The notes under the pieces: model-generated
Told to the model about the DNA's origin: nothing
Database searches by the model: none
The model's input: only the letters and a program-made list of their open reading frames with translations
Made by a program: the position numbers and the translations under genes
NCBI GenBank assembly: GCA_963854735.1
Contig: OY978097.1
Location: 3,038,001 to 3,102,000, forward strand
Length of the DNA stretch: 64,000 nt
Source: Marvania coccoides
Lineage: Eukaryota; Chlorophyta; Trebouxiophyceae; Chlorellales; Chlorellaceae
Reading direction: 5' to 3'
Shown here: positions 11,415-23,616 of the stretch, one piece after another
Numbering within the stretch: the first letter of the stretch is position 1
How the letters are laid out: each line of letters starts with the position of its first letter

Positions 11415-11419
11415 TGTAA
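11415..11419 (+). terminator. Putative TGTAA polyadenylation signal of RPS17
   Basis: TGTAA is the usual chlorophyte near-upstream poly(A) element. It lies 66 nt downstream of the RPS17 stop in AT-rich sequence. The distance is slightly long, so this is probable rather than certain. Confidence 0.5.
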
Positions 11420-11587
11420 TTTTAGTCTAAAAATAAAATTTCGAGTGTTTGGCGAGGAATGAGAGAGTGGGCAGAGAGGGATGATGCGTGATAGGAGAGT
11501 TTGCATGCAATGAGAAAAGCCTGCACGTTCTAATCTTAATAAACTGGATAGTAGAAAATGACTGGCGGGCAGAACTAAAAGCTCATT

Positions 11588-11605
11588 GGGGGGGGGGGGG
11601 GGGGG
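11588..11605 (+). repeat. Homopolymer G run (18 G)
   Basis: A run of 18 G sits in otherwise AT-rich spacer between the 3' ends of RPS17 and the RS/RD-rich gene. It could form a G-quadruplex, and its length is error-prone in sequencing. Confidence 0.85.
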
Positions 11606-11709
11606 CTCTATTTATTGTCTTTAAACATTACACAATTATTTTTGGTTTCTTTATCAATTCGCTAAATACAAAAGCACTGTCGCATGAAAATCTCTGGCGC
11701 TGTTCCTAT

Positions 11710-14700
11710 TCACCGATGGGACCCTACCCCCTTTGGCTGCTCCAGCACTCTCCTCAGCGCGCTCTGCAGCACGCTGGCTGCCACTTGGCGGATAAGCCCC
11801 CTGTCTGCCATGATGGCACCCTGCACAGCCGCCAGGATGTGAGGCGGCGGGGCGGCAGCAACGACAGCACCTATCACGTCCACTTTGGTCAGCTTCTCAC
11901 GCTCCAACAGCTCCCCATACGCTAGATCGACGCTGCAGGCAACAGCCTCTGCCATCGCAGGCATTTCATCCGCAAACGGCCCTCCCTTGAGCTGGTCGCC
12001 GCTCGAGCGCAGAACTCGCTGTTTTTTTTGTTTTTCAGCCCCAGTAGCCTCCACCTTCAACCAATCTTTCATAAAAGGAGAACCCGCTGCTTGAACCGCC
12101 ATACCATCCCATGCAGAATCTTTCCTCGTTTCTCTGCCCAGCGAGGTATCATGCCTCACGACCAGCGACTCCAGCGTAAGGCCCTCCTGCAGCGGCACCC
12201 ACAGCCGATCCGCCGCCCTAAACGCAGGCCACCCCGCCGGCGCTTCGCCAGACGCCACCAGCTCCACCAGCTTGGCGAGGCTCCCCTTCTTCTCCTTGCC
12301 GCTGGGCAGCGTCACTGCAAACTCGCCCTCGTCCAGCTCCATCTGCGGCACCTCCTCTTGGGCGGGGGACGGCAGCGAGGATTGCCGATCGGCGTGAGAC
12401 GGCGCAGCGGGGGCGTCCAAAACGTTGTCCTGAGCCGCAGAAGGCGCTGCTCCAATGCGGGGCTGGGCCGCGCTGCCTACCTCAAGCTCTGGCTCCGTTC
12501 TGGGCGGCGAATACGACCAGGAATGGGCAGGGCGCAGCGGGGCGGCAGCCTCAGCGCCTCCGGCAAATTTCGGGACTTTGAGAAAGCGCTCTGCCCAGCC
12601 AGACACCGTGGCGTACTGCACAGCATAGGGTGCGCGAGGATCTGGGGGTGGGGCGCCGCTGGGATCTGCTGGCACCAGCGGAATTGCAGCAATTGCAGCA
12701 GCAGCGGGGGAGAGCGGAGTTTCCAGCTGCTGGTTGCCTGGGCCGAAGGGTTTGGCCCAGTCGATGCCTGGCTCCGGCGGTTGGCCTGCGGTGAACCGCA
12801 TCCGTGCTCGCAGAACCTGCTGCTCTGCCTGCTGCGCTGCCCACACCTCCGGCTCGTTGCCTGCCAGCTTGATGTCGGTCTTGTAGATGGCGTCGAAGAG
12901 GGCCTTGGCGTCGGACATGCCGGTCTCGGGGGAAAATTCCATCTTGTGGGCCTTGGCAATGGCCGTCAGACTGCAAAATACAACGAGTAATGAATTAATT
13001 GTGGAACGGGAGAAATTTCTTAATGCCACCAAGTAGAAAATCCAATGAACGGATGGGAGTCAAAGAAGGGAAGGAAACGCCACGCATTGAAGAGAACTAC
13101 TCACTGCTGGGTGATATCTGGCGAGGGCGGGGCAGGCGGCGGCGGCGGCGGCAGGCTCTCCTCCTTCTTGGCAACAGCTGCGTCCGCGTCCTTGTCCTTG
13201 TCCCGCCGCTTCCCCCTGTCCCCATCTTTCTCCCTCCCCTTGCCCTCCTTCTTCCGCTCCTTTTCCTTCTCCTTGGTGGGGCTCTTTGAGCGATGCCGTT
13301 TCCGAGAATGCTCTCGCTCTCGCTCACGCCCCTCACGGTAGCGATCATCGTGCTGCCGCTCCCGCTCACCCCTGCGCGCCTCGCCATGCCGCTGCTCCCG
13401 CTCCCGGCTGCGGTCTCTGCTGCGGTCCCTCCCGCTATTGCGATGCCCCCGCTCTCCCCTCTCCCTGTCGTACCGATCATCATCAGCGCCGTAGTACCGC
13501 CCTCGGTCATCCGCATACTCATAACGCGTCAAGCGATCCCGGGGGTGCCGCTCCCTATCGCCACGGCCGCTTTCTTCCCGCCGCCGCTCACGGTCGCGCT
13601 CCTCGCTGCTGCGGTCCCGCCGCCGCCGCTCCATATCCCCTCTGCCCCCTTTCCCCTTGTCTTTCAGATCCTTCCTCCGCCGCTCCCTCTCTTTCTCCTC
13701 ATCCCGCAGCGTTCCTTCATCGCCGCTGCCACCACCTCCCGCATCTCCTTCATCGTAACCTCCGCCCTTCCAGTGGTCATCGTCTCCACTGCTGCTGTAG
13801 CTGCGCCGCTGCCGCCGTTGGGAACGCTCCCCACCACCCATCTCCCCCTCCTCTTCTTTATCCCACGCGGAACCACCAGTGCGGCTGGGAGAGTCGCTGC
13901 GCCGCCGCTTCCGCTCACCGCTCCTCCGCCCCTCCTTGTCTTTCTCCCGCCTCTCTTTCCTTTCCTTCTCCTTGGACGTCGGCGGCTCCGATTTTCGCGA
14001 ATGCTCTGCGGCGGTGCCATTCGAAGCAGGAGCGGGACCGGCAACGGGCGCAGGCACCACCGCCGCAGATGTCGGTGGTTGCAGCTTTGTAAAAAACGGC
14101 TTTGGCTCCGCGGCTGCTGCCTCCGCCAGTCTCGCTGCTGCTGCTGCGGCTGCTGCCAATAAGTCAGGCTTTGCAGCAGGCAATGCTGATCGTGCCGGCG
14201 CTACTGCCTCCATATTCACACCGGCATCACTCCCTGGATGTGTGGCAGCCTGAGACTTTGCAGCAGCTGGCTCAGGGGTGGCAGCCTTTGCTGCAGCAAA
14301 GGCAGCAGGTGAAGAAGCTGGCACAGCACCCTGCGCCACCTTTCCTGCAGCCGTGGGCTTCCGGTTCAGCACGGCAGGCGAGATTGCCGCCTTGCCTGCT
14401 TCTGCAGAAGGCAGCTTTGCTGACGTTGTCCGTCCGCTGGCGGAGCTGGAGCATTTTCCAAAAAGGGAAGAGTTATAGAGGGTTGTTTGTCAGCCGGCGA
14501 TCGAAAGTGATGCATTCAACGTACCTAGCTGGGCGTTTGGGCGCCTTGGCAGCTACACCGCCTGCGATTCTATTCCATTTAATCTTCACTATGGGCTGGC
14601 CTTGAGAAGAGCCCGGCCTGGACCCTCCCTCTCCAAGGGCGGCGCTGCATCGATATGAAAAATTCCAGCTTTGTATTCAGCGACATGCAGGCCTCTCCGA

Positions 14701-14762
14701 TGCGAGCGTGGACGCGAAGAGACAGACATTTCTCACCTTGTCTTTGAAAGATTGTCAGTCAT
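11710..14762 (-). CDS. Long RS/RD-rich nuclear-type protein, unknown
   Basis: About 915 residues from exons 14762-14737 (26 nt), 14644-14525, 14445-13105 and 12970-11710. The joins give MTDNLSKTSAALGEGG, then VKIKWNRIAGGVAAKAPKR. The middle is a very long Arg/Asp/Glu/Ser/Lys-rich domain (SGERKRRRSDSPS, RERDRERRREE, KRHRSKSPTKEKEKE), as in SR-like splicing and mRNA-processing proteins. The C-terminal half is ordinary globular sequence: KAHKMEFSPETGMSDAKALF, a short block with GSLAKLVELVASGEAPAGWP, and a helical end. No RRM, zinc finger or helicase motif is visible. Nuclear, probably RNA-processing, by composition only. I do not recognise the C-terminal domain. Confidence 0.7.
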
Positions 14763-15197
14763 TTCGAGTTTTCATTAAACGCGCACCCATTAAGTGAAAA
14801 CGAATTCATTTCCCAATCTCAGTAAAATAAGCACGTGGACATTAGCGACAAAATAAATTTTGATTCGATTAGTTTTTTATTGGGCTCAAAGTTTGCCGCA
14901 CACCCTCAGCAAGCTGCCCAACACGCAGTGCCTCTTCATACTTCAAATGAAAAAAATTTGAGAAGCCAAGCTCCCTCTCTTTTCTGCTCGGCTTCTTTCA
15001 AAGAAAGTGGGCCACTTCGTGCTGCTTGCAAGCTTACCAATTGGGAAGCCAGCAGAATTGATTGCATTCAACCAACAATTATGGCGCGCACGTAGCCCTA
15101 ACCCATTTCATACTGGTTATACTCATTCCAGAATTCTTACAGAATTAGCATTAGGCGTCCACCATGCAGCTCAGCTCTCTTCATGTCGCTGCTGAGT
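14763..15197. other. Spacer: promoter of RS/RD-rich gene and P5A ATPase 3' UTR
   Basis: AT-rich, no supported gene. TTACA at 15137-15141 (TGTAA on the minus strand) is about 60 nt past the P5A ATPase stop and is its likely poly(A) signal. Confidence 0.5.
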
Positions 15198-18100
15198 TCA
15201 GCTCCTCCGCCTGGGCACAGCCCGCAGCCCACCCTTCTCAGGCGGCAGCTTCGCAGGGAACGCTGCCCTGGCTCCACGCTCGATGGCCGTGCACGCCAAG
15301 AAGGCCGCCAGCGCGAGCCCCACCATTTGCATTCTCATGGTCGCCGGCAACGCCACCAGCGAAAACCAGTCGCTCAGCCCAGCCACGATGTCCAACGACA
15401 GCAGCACGTACATCACCACGCTGAACTTCACGCTCCTCGCAAACATCTTGTTCTTCAGCAGCGGAGTGGCAAACGGCTCTCCCACATAGTTAACGGCAAA
15501 AGTCATCGTCTGGATGGCGAAATTGGCCAGGAAACACACGGTGTTGATGAGGTTGGGCTTGAACTCGGCGTCGGGGAGCTGGCGATCGTCCTGCTCCATC
15601 ACCTCATGGGCAGTCTTCTGGAGGAACATGAGGAACGACATGTGCACCGCAAACTGCCCCAGCAGCGACGAAAACACGTACATAGAGAAGATGTGGGGGT
15701 GGGGCCGCTCTCGGGACAGCTTGTCCAGCGGCTGCGCGTTGGAAATGAAGAAAAACATGCCCGCCGTCAGCAGCCCCGCCAGCGTCGCCTGCAGGTCGCC
15801 CAGTTTGATGCCATCCAGGTACAGCACCGACAGCGAGTACGCGGTGGACAGTGACAGCAGCCCCAGGACCTTGAACATCTGCACGGTGGTCACCAGGGTG
15901 CAGCGGCCCTGCCTCAAAATGTCGAGACAAGGCGCCACCGAGCTCTCCTTAGCGGTGAAGGGGGCCGCCATGGAGGCGTCCCCAGGGCGCACTACAGGAG
16001 GCTCCCCAGACCCGTCCCCAGGCCCCGCCATGTCGTCCATCATCTTGGCCATGCGACGGTGGAACGCAGTCACAGGGGCGCCCTTCCTGCGCAGGTCATC
16101 CAACATCTTTGCGCCAGGCCCGCCAAGCCTCACGCCGTCCTCAGTCAGCTCTTCTTCGTCCCTGCCGCCGTTCCCTCCAGCAGCTCCCGCCGTCAGCGCT
16201 TTTTTGCCACCTCGGCCTCCTGCAGCGGTGCCGGCAGACTCCCGCCCGCCGGCAGTCTGAGTCTGAGTCTGAGTCTGAGTCTGGTGCTTCTCGGGGGGCG
16301 GCAGCAGCGCCACGCCCACGTGGGCGCCCTTCAACGCACCCACGTCGTTGGTGCCGTCGCCGCACATCAGCACCGACAGCCCCGCCGCCCGCAGCGTCTT
16401 CACCACCAGCTCCTTTTGCTCCGGCGTCACTCGCGCGAAAACCGACGTCAGGCACACATATGTGCTCTGTGCGTCGGGCCCGGCCTCCAGCAGCCGCTGC
16501 AGCGCGGCGCCGGTGAGGCACAGGTCGTAGGCTTCAGCGAGAACGGCGGCGGCGGCGGGATCAACATCAAACGGCTCAGATAGAGTCTCGTCGGGCGATC
16601 GCCACACCCAGGCAGACGGCGGGCCCGCTGCAAACAGCACCATGGGCTGGCGGGTGACAATATGCACCTGGGCGGCGGTATGACAGGCGGTGAGCGCGGC
16701 ATCCCCGGTGATCATTACCAGCTGGTGCAGCGAAGCACGCAGCATGCGCAGCGAGGGCTCCGAGTCGGGTTTTAGCGGGGAACGGAACACCGCAAAGCCC
16801 GCGAAAGTAAGCCCCGACTCTGCCTCGTCGCGAGGGGTGTGGCGCAGCGCTGATGGTGTTGTGTCGTCGGGGAGGCGCTTGTACGCCATGGCCAGCACTC
16901 GCGCACCCTCTGCGGCGTACCGCTTGTACTGTCGCGCGTACCGCTCCGGCACCACCTCCAGGTGCCGCTCCACCTCCTCGGGTGCCCCCTTCATCAGCAC
17001 CCAAAACGAGGAAGAAGCAGCGCCGCCGCCACTCCCTGCTACTGCTGCTGTGCTCTTCACTTCGACCACCGTAGACATGCGCTTCAGCACCGAAGAGAAG
17101 TGGAAGCGATGCAGGATGGTGGCGGACTCTTTGCCGCCAGCTGTAGGGCCACCAACTGTGTCGCCTCGAACTGACCACCCTGTCGCTTTGAGGGCTGCCG
17201 TCTCAACCGGATCGCCCACCACCGTGCCGCTCACCTGCACCAAACTCTGACAGCACGCCAGCACGCGGCTCACCACAGCAGGCAACACACGCACGTTGCG
17301 CAGCTCATCCCCATTGTTACCGCTTCCGTCTGCTTGCTCGCCGCCCACTACCCCCTCCAGCTCCATGTGGTCGGACGTGAGGGTGCCCGTCTTGTCGAAG
17401 CAGCATGTAGTCACCTTGCCAGCCAGCGGGATGCGGAAGGGCTCTGTGCAAAACACTTTTTTCCGGGCCAGCGCCACAAGCGACGTGTTCACCGCGATCG
17501 TGAGCTCCATGGGCAGCTCAGGGGGCACCACGGAGGTCAAAATCATGATGCAGTTCAGCAGCAGCTTGAAACGGTCGCGGTCGGGGTCAGCCAACCCCTC
17601 TTTCAGCACGTAGTATGCCGCCATCACTGCCCACACCAACAGAAACAAAATGAAGCCAAAAGTCTCCATGTTGTTGGCGGTCACGCGCTCCGTGGAGTAC
17701 AAAATGGTGCGCATGAGACGGCCCTGCGCGGTGCCGAATCCGGTGCGCAACACCACCGCCAGGCACCCTTGGTCAGTGGTGCGAACGTGAGCCTCCTTGT
17801 CTGGCGTCGCCTGCAGCAGCTTGGTGCCGCCGAAGACGATGTGCATGCGGTCGCGCTTCATGGACAGCCGCGCCGATGGGGCCAGCTCTGAGGAGTCCAC
17901 TTCGTCCCCTGTGGCTTCCCCTATGGGGTTTTTCCACTGAGGGATAGATTCGCCCGTCAACACCGCCTCGTCCACTATGCAGGTGCCAGCCAGCAGCAGC
18001 ATGTCCGCCTGCACGATGACGTCATCTGTGGAGGCTGCCGGCCGCGCCAGGGACACTAAATCCCCCGGCACCAGCATCTCTCCTGGCAGCTCTGCCCATC

Positions 18101-19159
18101 TGCCGCCTCGGTAGACACGCAGCGGCTGGCGGGGCTGCTGCAGTGCCAGCACCGCCTTGAGGTTGCGCTGGCGTTGCATCACCACCGTGGACTCAAAGGT
18201 GACCAGCATGAACAACGTCATCACCGAGTAATACCAATACTCGTCGAGGGCCCACAGCGCAACGCAAAACACCTGGAAGCAGAAGAAAGGAGCCACCAGC
18301 TGCTCCTTCAGGAGCTCCCAAAACTGGGGGATGGGCACCTCGAAGCGGTTCAGCCCCCAGCGCTCCAGAGCGACGGCCACCGCTGCGTCCTTGCCGTGCC
18401 CCGTTGTTTTCCGATACTCGGAGAAAGAAAGGTCCGTGGGGTAGCGCAGCTTGCGAAACACCTGGTCTTCCGCCTCCCAAATGAAACGCAGCTTGCGGAA
18501 CGAGAAGGAAATCGCGGAATGGCCGTTCTGCAAGAATTGTATGGGAGTATTTTAGGATAAAAATATATTTGACGAAAAGCGTCATTAAGGGTAGATTGCG
18601 GCTCACCACGACGTGCTTTTCTATGGGGATGATTTCCCGGGTGCCGGTGAAGGTGTGGGGTACCACCTTGACGTGCGTGGCCTCGACCAGGCTGGCCATC
18701 CGGCAGTACCGAACAAAACACCTGACGTCGACACTCCATACAGTAAACAGGTGCAGCAGGATCTGCATAATTGTGATGGAAATTAATAGGAACAGGGGTA
18801 AGGCGGGGCAGGGTGGAGTTAAAATGGGGAAACAGTGACAAAAAGGGGGCTAAAACTCACGTGCATGCCCACCAGCACGGCGCCGATGATGGACAGAAAT
18901 GAAAACCGGTTGGCAGCGCCTTCCTCCGCCTCCGCCGCGGCAGTCAACGCCTCCTTGGACTTGAAGAAGATCCACGCGCCGTAGGCAAAGAGGAACGGGA
19001 GCACATCCCACCGTTGAGCCCTGCAAGAAGAGTGATCAAAGATTTTTGTTTGCTTTTTGGTGGAGAGAGCGCGTGAATTTGGCAAACATACCGCTCTCGC
19101 TCTTTGTAGAGCCGCACATACTGCAGCTCCTTGCCTTCCACCAAAGGAGGAGGCCCCAT
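15198..19159 (-). CDS. P5A-type P-type ATPase (ER transmembrane-helix dislocase)
   Basis: About 1237 residues from exons 19159-19092, 19020-18861, 18762-18607 and 18527-15198. Family members (yeast Spf1, human ATP13A1, plant MIA/PDR2) sit in the ER and pull out mis-inserted transmembrane segments. Visible motifs are actuator TGES in EAVLTGESIPQWK, the P5A M4 signature SVVPPELPMEL, the phosphorylation site CCFDKTGTLTSD, and the hinge GDGTNDVGALKGAHVGVAL. Two N-terminal membrane segments (PFLFAYGAWIFF; LSIIGAVLVGMHILLHL) come from the short upstream exons, as expected for P5A. A QTQTQTQTQ stretch between hinge and C-terminal membrane domain is coded by a TCTGAG-type repeat. All catalytic residues are present. 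Confidence 0.95.
16255..16284 (-). repeat. Hexanucleotide repeat coding Gln-Thr run
   Basis: About five tandem copies of GTCTGA on the plus strand, inside the P5A ATPase gene. They code the QTQTQTQTQ stretch in a poorly conserved cytosolic insert, so copy number is likely free to vary. Confidence 0.75.
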
Positions 19160-19373
19160 TTCTCTTCGTCCCCTTCTTCTTGATGATTCAATTAAAAAAA
19201 TGAAATTAACTGCCTTTACTGATCAATTCGCGCGGTCTCCATTCACAACGCACGAACGATTGTTCGCATAGCTTTAAATTCGAATAATTTTAATTTTAAT
19301 TTTTGCCAGGTGGCTAGATGACCAAGTACATGAACATCAATGAAAAAAATCCATTTCGTAAGCTCTTTTTCAT

Positions 19374-20265
19374 TCATTCAGCCTCCTGCCCCGCCGTCTC
19401 GTGCCGCAACCTCCAGATAATCTTGCCGCTGGCGGTCTTTGCGGAGTTCTCAAACAGCCCAGCCTCCTCCCGCAGCACCTCCCCCACAGCCTTCTTCCAC
19501 CGCACCTGCCCCTTTACCTGCAATAAACAGCACAGAGCAACTCATCAGTTAAAATTATGTAACTTTTCAATAAATACATTGTTGTCTTGCCTTGTATTTG
19601 TCCAGATGCTTGGCCTCCGTCTTTTTCAGCACCGCCTGGATCTCATAGATGGTGCCCTGCCCCTCCGGCAGCGCCTCAAGCGCTTTTTTCACCAAATCAA
19701 CATAGTTGCTGCCCTTCCGCCCCTCCCGCCTCGCCTCCTTCATTAGACGCACCACGGCGTGGTACTGGTGCTTCACGGCGGTCCCCCCACAGCTGTACCG
19801 CCCAAAGTGCTTGCTGATGCACACCCAGTCCAGCTCTGCGCCCGGAGGATGCTCCGGAATTGTGGCCGCCAAGAAGGCCGGGTCTTCTGCCAGTCGAGCC
19901 AGCGTGGTGAGGTCCTTTTTGTCCCACGCCTTGCCGAGGTTGCGGGTGGCAGCGGGGTCCACAGCAGCTGGCCCCGGTACGGCAGGGGCGGCAGCAGCAG
20001 TGGGCTGCGAAAAAAGGAACTTCTGGGCTTCGATTTCTGCCAGTACGTCGAGCGCAATGGCTTTGCGACCCCGTGACGTCAGCGTTTTTCGGCGCTTTGA
20101 GGCTTTGCGCTTGGTTTTGGCTGCCTTAGGAGGGGGCGGAGTGGGCGTGCCAGAAACGGTGAAAGCCACCCGAACTGCTGCAGTGCTCTGGCCGTGAAGA
20201 GGCTGTGGTGCGCGGACGGAGGGCTGCGTCGCAGGCTCGGCGTCTCTCTTCCGCTTGCCAGCCAT
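19374..20265 (-). CDS. SANT/Myb-like plus winged-helix-like nuclear protein, unknown
   Basis: About 272 residues from exons 20265-19591 and 19517-19374. The N-terminus is Lys/Arg-rich (MAGKRKRDAEP; KRKASKRRKTLTSRGRKA), like nuclear localisation signals. The middle holds a SANT/Myb-like stretch (LDWVCISKHFGRYS, then AVKHQYHAVVRLM). The end is a helical, basic, winged-helix-like segment (LPEGQGTIYEIQAVLKKTEA ... SGKIIWRLR). The intron uses a GC donor (AAG|GCAAGA), because the GT alternative 13 nt downstream gives an early stop and a low-complexity tail. A DNA- or chromatin-binding role is plausible from composition. The exact family is not recognised. Confidence 0.65.
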
Positions 20266-20517
20266 TTTTTTCGGGGATAAAAATGTCAGTTGAAATTGTA
20301 TTTAAAAAAAAAATGCAGCTTCTCTTATCGGCGCCAGAAGTACGTCTGAAGGATGGCCCAATCTACTGTATGGAAATAAAAAAATAATAATAATGAAATT
20401 TAGATTGAATTGGAAGACAGCGTGTGGAGAACAGAAGCCAATTTCAATTCAACACACCCAAATTTAAAGTCTTTGTTTTCTGCTATTGGCTGCATGAACT
20501 AAATTGTTTATTTCGAC

Positions 20518-22070
20518 ATGCCCAGCCTCCACATCTTTGGCCTCACGGCCCGACCTTCTCTTCATCGATCACATCTCCCATTTTCGGAACCTGCGCAGCT
20601 AACGATTACACGATCTCGACACGTCGCCGCGCGATCTTCCTTCAACGACGATTCCAACGAGGTAGACATCGACGCTCTGGCTGCACGGCTGGCGGCAGAA
20701 GCCAATGCCCGCCTGCGAAGAGAAGCCAGAGGCAGTAGCGATAGCAGGGACGAAGACGATGTCGCAGATCCGCCGTCTCCTCCCTCAGAACCGGCAAAAC
20801 AGCAACAGCAACAACAGCAGCACGAATTTGTGCCCACCAGCGCCGCTGAAGTGGAGGCTATCTTGGCTTCAGTGGGCGACGGTGGATTCACTCCTGCAGA
20901 TTTTGAGCTGCTCCAGGAGCTGGGCCAGATCAGCATCCAGCAGGAAGAGGAGTCTGGAAACCCGCTGCTGGCTGCGTCGCAGCGCACAGCACGCGCAGCA
21001 GTCATTGCCTACATCGCACGCTACTGGAGCGGCATGCCGTTTGAAGACCCCGTGCCCACTCTGGCCAAAGAGTGAGCAGTAGCGTTAGGCGCAGCTTCCA
21101 ATAATGATAAATTCCCCGCTTGATTCCATTCCATTCCGTTCTTTTCTTGTTATTAATATATTTTCCTCCAATTTCCCTCTCCAGATACCTCTCGAGCGCC
21201 AAATCTGTGGCATGTAACGAGCTGCAGGTGTTGACCCACCTGGTGGGCATGCCGTCCGTCGCTCAAAAGTATGCCGTAGCCTCCGCCCCCCTCTCCCGAA
21301 GCCCCCCAGTGGTGCAGCTGCTGGGGTACTTCCTGGCGGGCGCCAGCGAGGCAGCAGCCCGCGCCCTGCAGCAAGGCGACCCTTGTTCCAGCAATGCAGA
21401 GTCGATTTGGCTGGTGCAGCGCTGGGACAGCATGGCCCCTCTGGCGCTCTACCCCGCCACCCAGCAAACCAGCGGGCTGGGGCTGGGGCGGCTATTTGGC
21501 GGGGGGTCCGCGGCGGGCAAGGAACGCAGCCGCATGCTGCGCGCCATCGCCGCAGGTGCTTTGCGTGCTTTGGGGTGGGTCCATGACCGATGGGTCATTC
21601 ACGGCTCACTAGGCTCAGGGTCGGTGCTGCTGTCGACGTTTGACGACCAAAGTTGGGGGAGTTTGGTGGTGAAGCTCGACAACTTCGGGTTTGCGCGGCA
21701 AATAGAGTTGCCTAAGGGCGCAGGCAGCTTCCCGATAGATGCCGACTCGCCGCTGGCACTGGGGCAGCGGGGCGATAAGCGGCAGCTGGCCGTCGTTCTG
21801 CTGGAAGCCGTGCTGTCGGCGCTGGCGGCAGGTGGAGCCAGTGAATCCACGTCAGCAGAGGCGGTGCAACGGGTGTTACGTGATGTGTTTGAATGGGACG
21901 TGCAGCGGTACCGTCAATACGTGGCGGATGAGGCTGATTGGGAGGCCGCAACGGAGGTGTTGGAGGCTGAAAATGGCGCAGGGTGGCAGCTACTGAGCGA
22001 GCTTGTGGAGGGAGGGACGCCAGCGTCGCAGTTGGTGGAGGAGAGCCCATTTTGTCAAGTGCGGCGGTGA
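20518..22070 (+). CDS. Protein-kinase-like (pseudokinase) protein, probably plastid
   Basis: About 479 residues, exons 20518-21071 and 21185-22070. The first ~45 residues are rich in Ser/Arg/His with almost no acidic residues, like a transit peptide. An acidic region and a Gln run (KQQQQQQQH) follow. The second exon has a protein-kinase-like C-lobe: helix-C-like NELQVLTHL, ALRALGWVHDRWVIHGSLGS in the HRD position and VVKLDNFGFARQIE near the DFG position. A glycine loop and a clear catalytic Asp are missing (HGS instead of HRD), so I expect no normal kinase activity. The closest plant proteins are, I think, plastid protein-kinase-superfamily members. I give no symbol. Confidence 0.65.
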
Positions 22071-22213
22071 CAATATTGCCATTTGAACGAGTATACACTT
22101 AAAAACTCGGTATTCGATGTTTATTGGTGGAACAGGTACTAGCAATTGAATGAATGCCAACGACAAAATTGAGTGTCAGCAACAAAATTCATTTGTCATA
22201 TCTTGTACTGCCG

Positions 22214-23291
22214 TCACGAAGCTATAGAGGGTGCAGCAGCTGCCCCTGCTTCTCCCTCGCCCCTAGGTGTCGATGTTGCAGGCCCAGCTTGCTCTCCCAT
22301 TTCTTCACCCGCCTGATGTTCTTCCTCATCTCCGCCGCCGCTCTCAGGCACCATGGCACCTTCCTCATGCGGAGCCACCTGCACCGGGCTCCCAAACCCG
22401 CCATTTACCAGCTCAAACTCGCCCCCAAATGCCACCATTTGCTTCAACCGCGCGTTTTCTCCTCTCAGTGCCGCATTTTCTCGCTCCAAAATCTGAGCTT
22501 GCGCCTGCGCCTTCTGCAGCCCCTCAATCAACACCGGGTCGTCTGCAATGAGGGTATTTGCCGCCTGGTTTATCAGCTGCCCGAACGTGGCGGTCAGGCG
22601 CGCCCCAGCGCCGCTCACGGCTGTTGCAGCGGCCGAAGCGGCTCGATTTGCAGGAGCAGCAGCTTTGCGCCCTGCTCCCCGGCCTGACGCAAGCGCACGA
22701 TTCGTGGTCTGCTCTGGTGGCGGCGGGGCGCTGTCTGGGTCGTATTTTTGCAGCAGCGCTTGCGTGCGTTGGTAGCGCGTGGAGTCTTTCAGCTCTGCCA
22801 CCATTTTCCGAAGCTTGTCCTTGTGATTAAGGATCTGGGCGTCCGCCCGCCGGTCCATCATCGCACGCAGTTGGTCGGCCACGGCGTAGACCGCGTAGGC
22901 CAGCGCCGGGGCCACAAAGGCTGGCGCCACTCGTTTGGCGTGGCCCATAGAAGAAAACTTTCCTGCTGGCTGCTGCATCACCCACGCAGCGTAGCCCAGA
23001 ATGCCAAAGTACACTGACAGAAAGCCCGCGAAGAATCGAGCCCGGACGTGGCCCCAGACTTGCTTCCGCCGCTGCTTGCCATTCTGGAGAGACAAGAGAG
23101 AACCAATAGAGAGTGTGTGTGAGCTTGCAGCGTGCCAAAAACCATATAAATGATATTCACGCATTAACAGCGTGCGTGGGGCCTCGCAGCCTCACCTCCA
23201 AGGCAACGATATTGCTCTTGATCTTCCCGAGCTGTTTGTCCAAGCCGGAGTAATACCCCTCTGATCCGACTCTGCTGAAGAGAAGGCCCAT
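22214..23291 (-). CDS. Lunapark-like ER-junction protein lacking the zinc ribbon
   Basis: About 321 residues, exons 23291-23196 and 23083-22214. Lunapark proteins stabilise three-way junctions of the ER network. The start MGLLFSRVGSEGYYSGLDKQ and the following short coiled coil fit the family N-terminus. Two membrane segments follow (FFAGFLSVYFGILGYAAWVM; VAPAFVAPALAYAVYAVADQ). Next comes the conserved soluble helix (HKDKLRKMVAELKDSTRYQR, QALLQKYDPDS). Family members normally carry a Cys4 zinc ribbon after the position where IADDP occurs here. Instead this protein has a Gln/Glu-rich coiled coil and an acidic tail, and I see no cysteine in the whole sequence. Confidence 0.75.
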
Positions 23292-23616
23292 AGCGCGGTA
23301 TTCCTAATGTGTACGTAAAAATAAAAATATAAAAAATCTTCCAGAGAGCACTTTTGTTGAACTGCCACAAAAATGGGAAATGGTGGTCGCCTGTCTGCTC
23401 CCCTGCACGTCCTGCGCATTCAGACAGGTGGTAATGCTCTAACGCACCAGAAGGTTCATGCTAGGGAGGGGCAGAGCGCTCAAGCTGCCTAGAAGAGCGC
23501 ATGCCAACGCACTTGAACCGAAAAGCACTTTTACATTTGAACACATAAGGCAAAGACCGTGACTTTATTCGTATAATTTGTTTTTCTTTTCTTTTCTCTT
23601 TTCTTTCTTCTTCATT
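23292..23616. other. Spacer with enoyl-CoA reductase poly(A) region and Lunapark promoter
   Basis: No gene seen. TTACA at 23531-23535 reads TGTAA on the minus strand, 82 nt beyond the enoyl-CoA reductase stop. The right half is upstream of the Lunapark-like start. Confidence 0.5.

Noticed and set aside
12028..12990. 320-codon plus-strand frame opposite the RS/RD-rich gene
   Set aside because: Opposite the C-terminal exon; Arg/Leu/His-rich composition typical of an antisense frame.
13293..14162. 289-codon plus-strand frame, Pro/Leu/Ala-rich
   Set aside because: Reverse reading of the Arg/Asp/Ser repeat exon.
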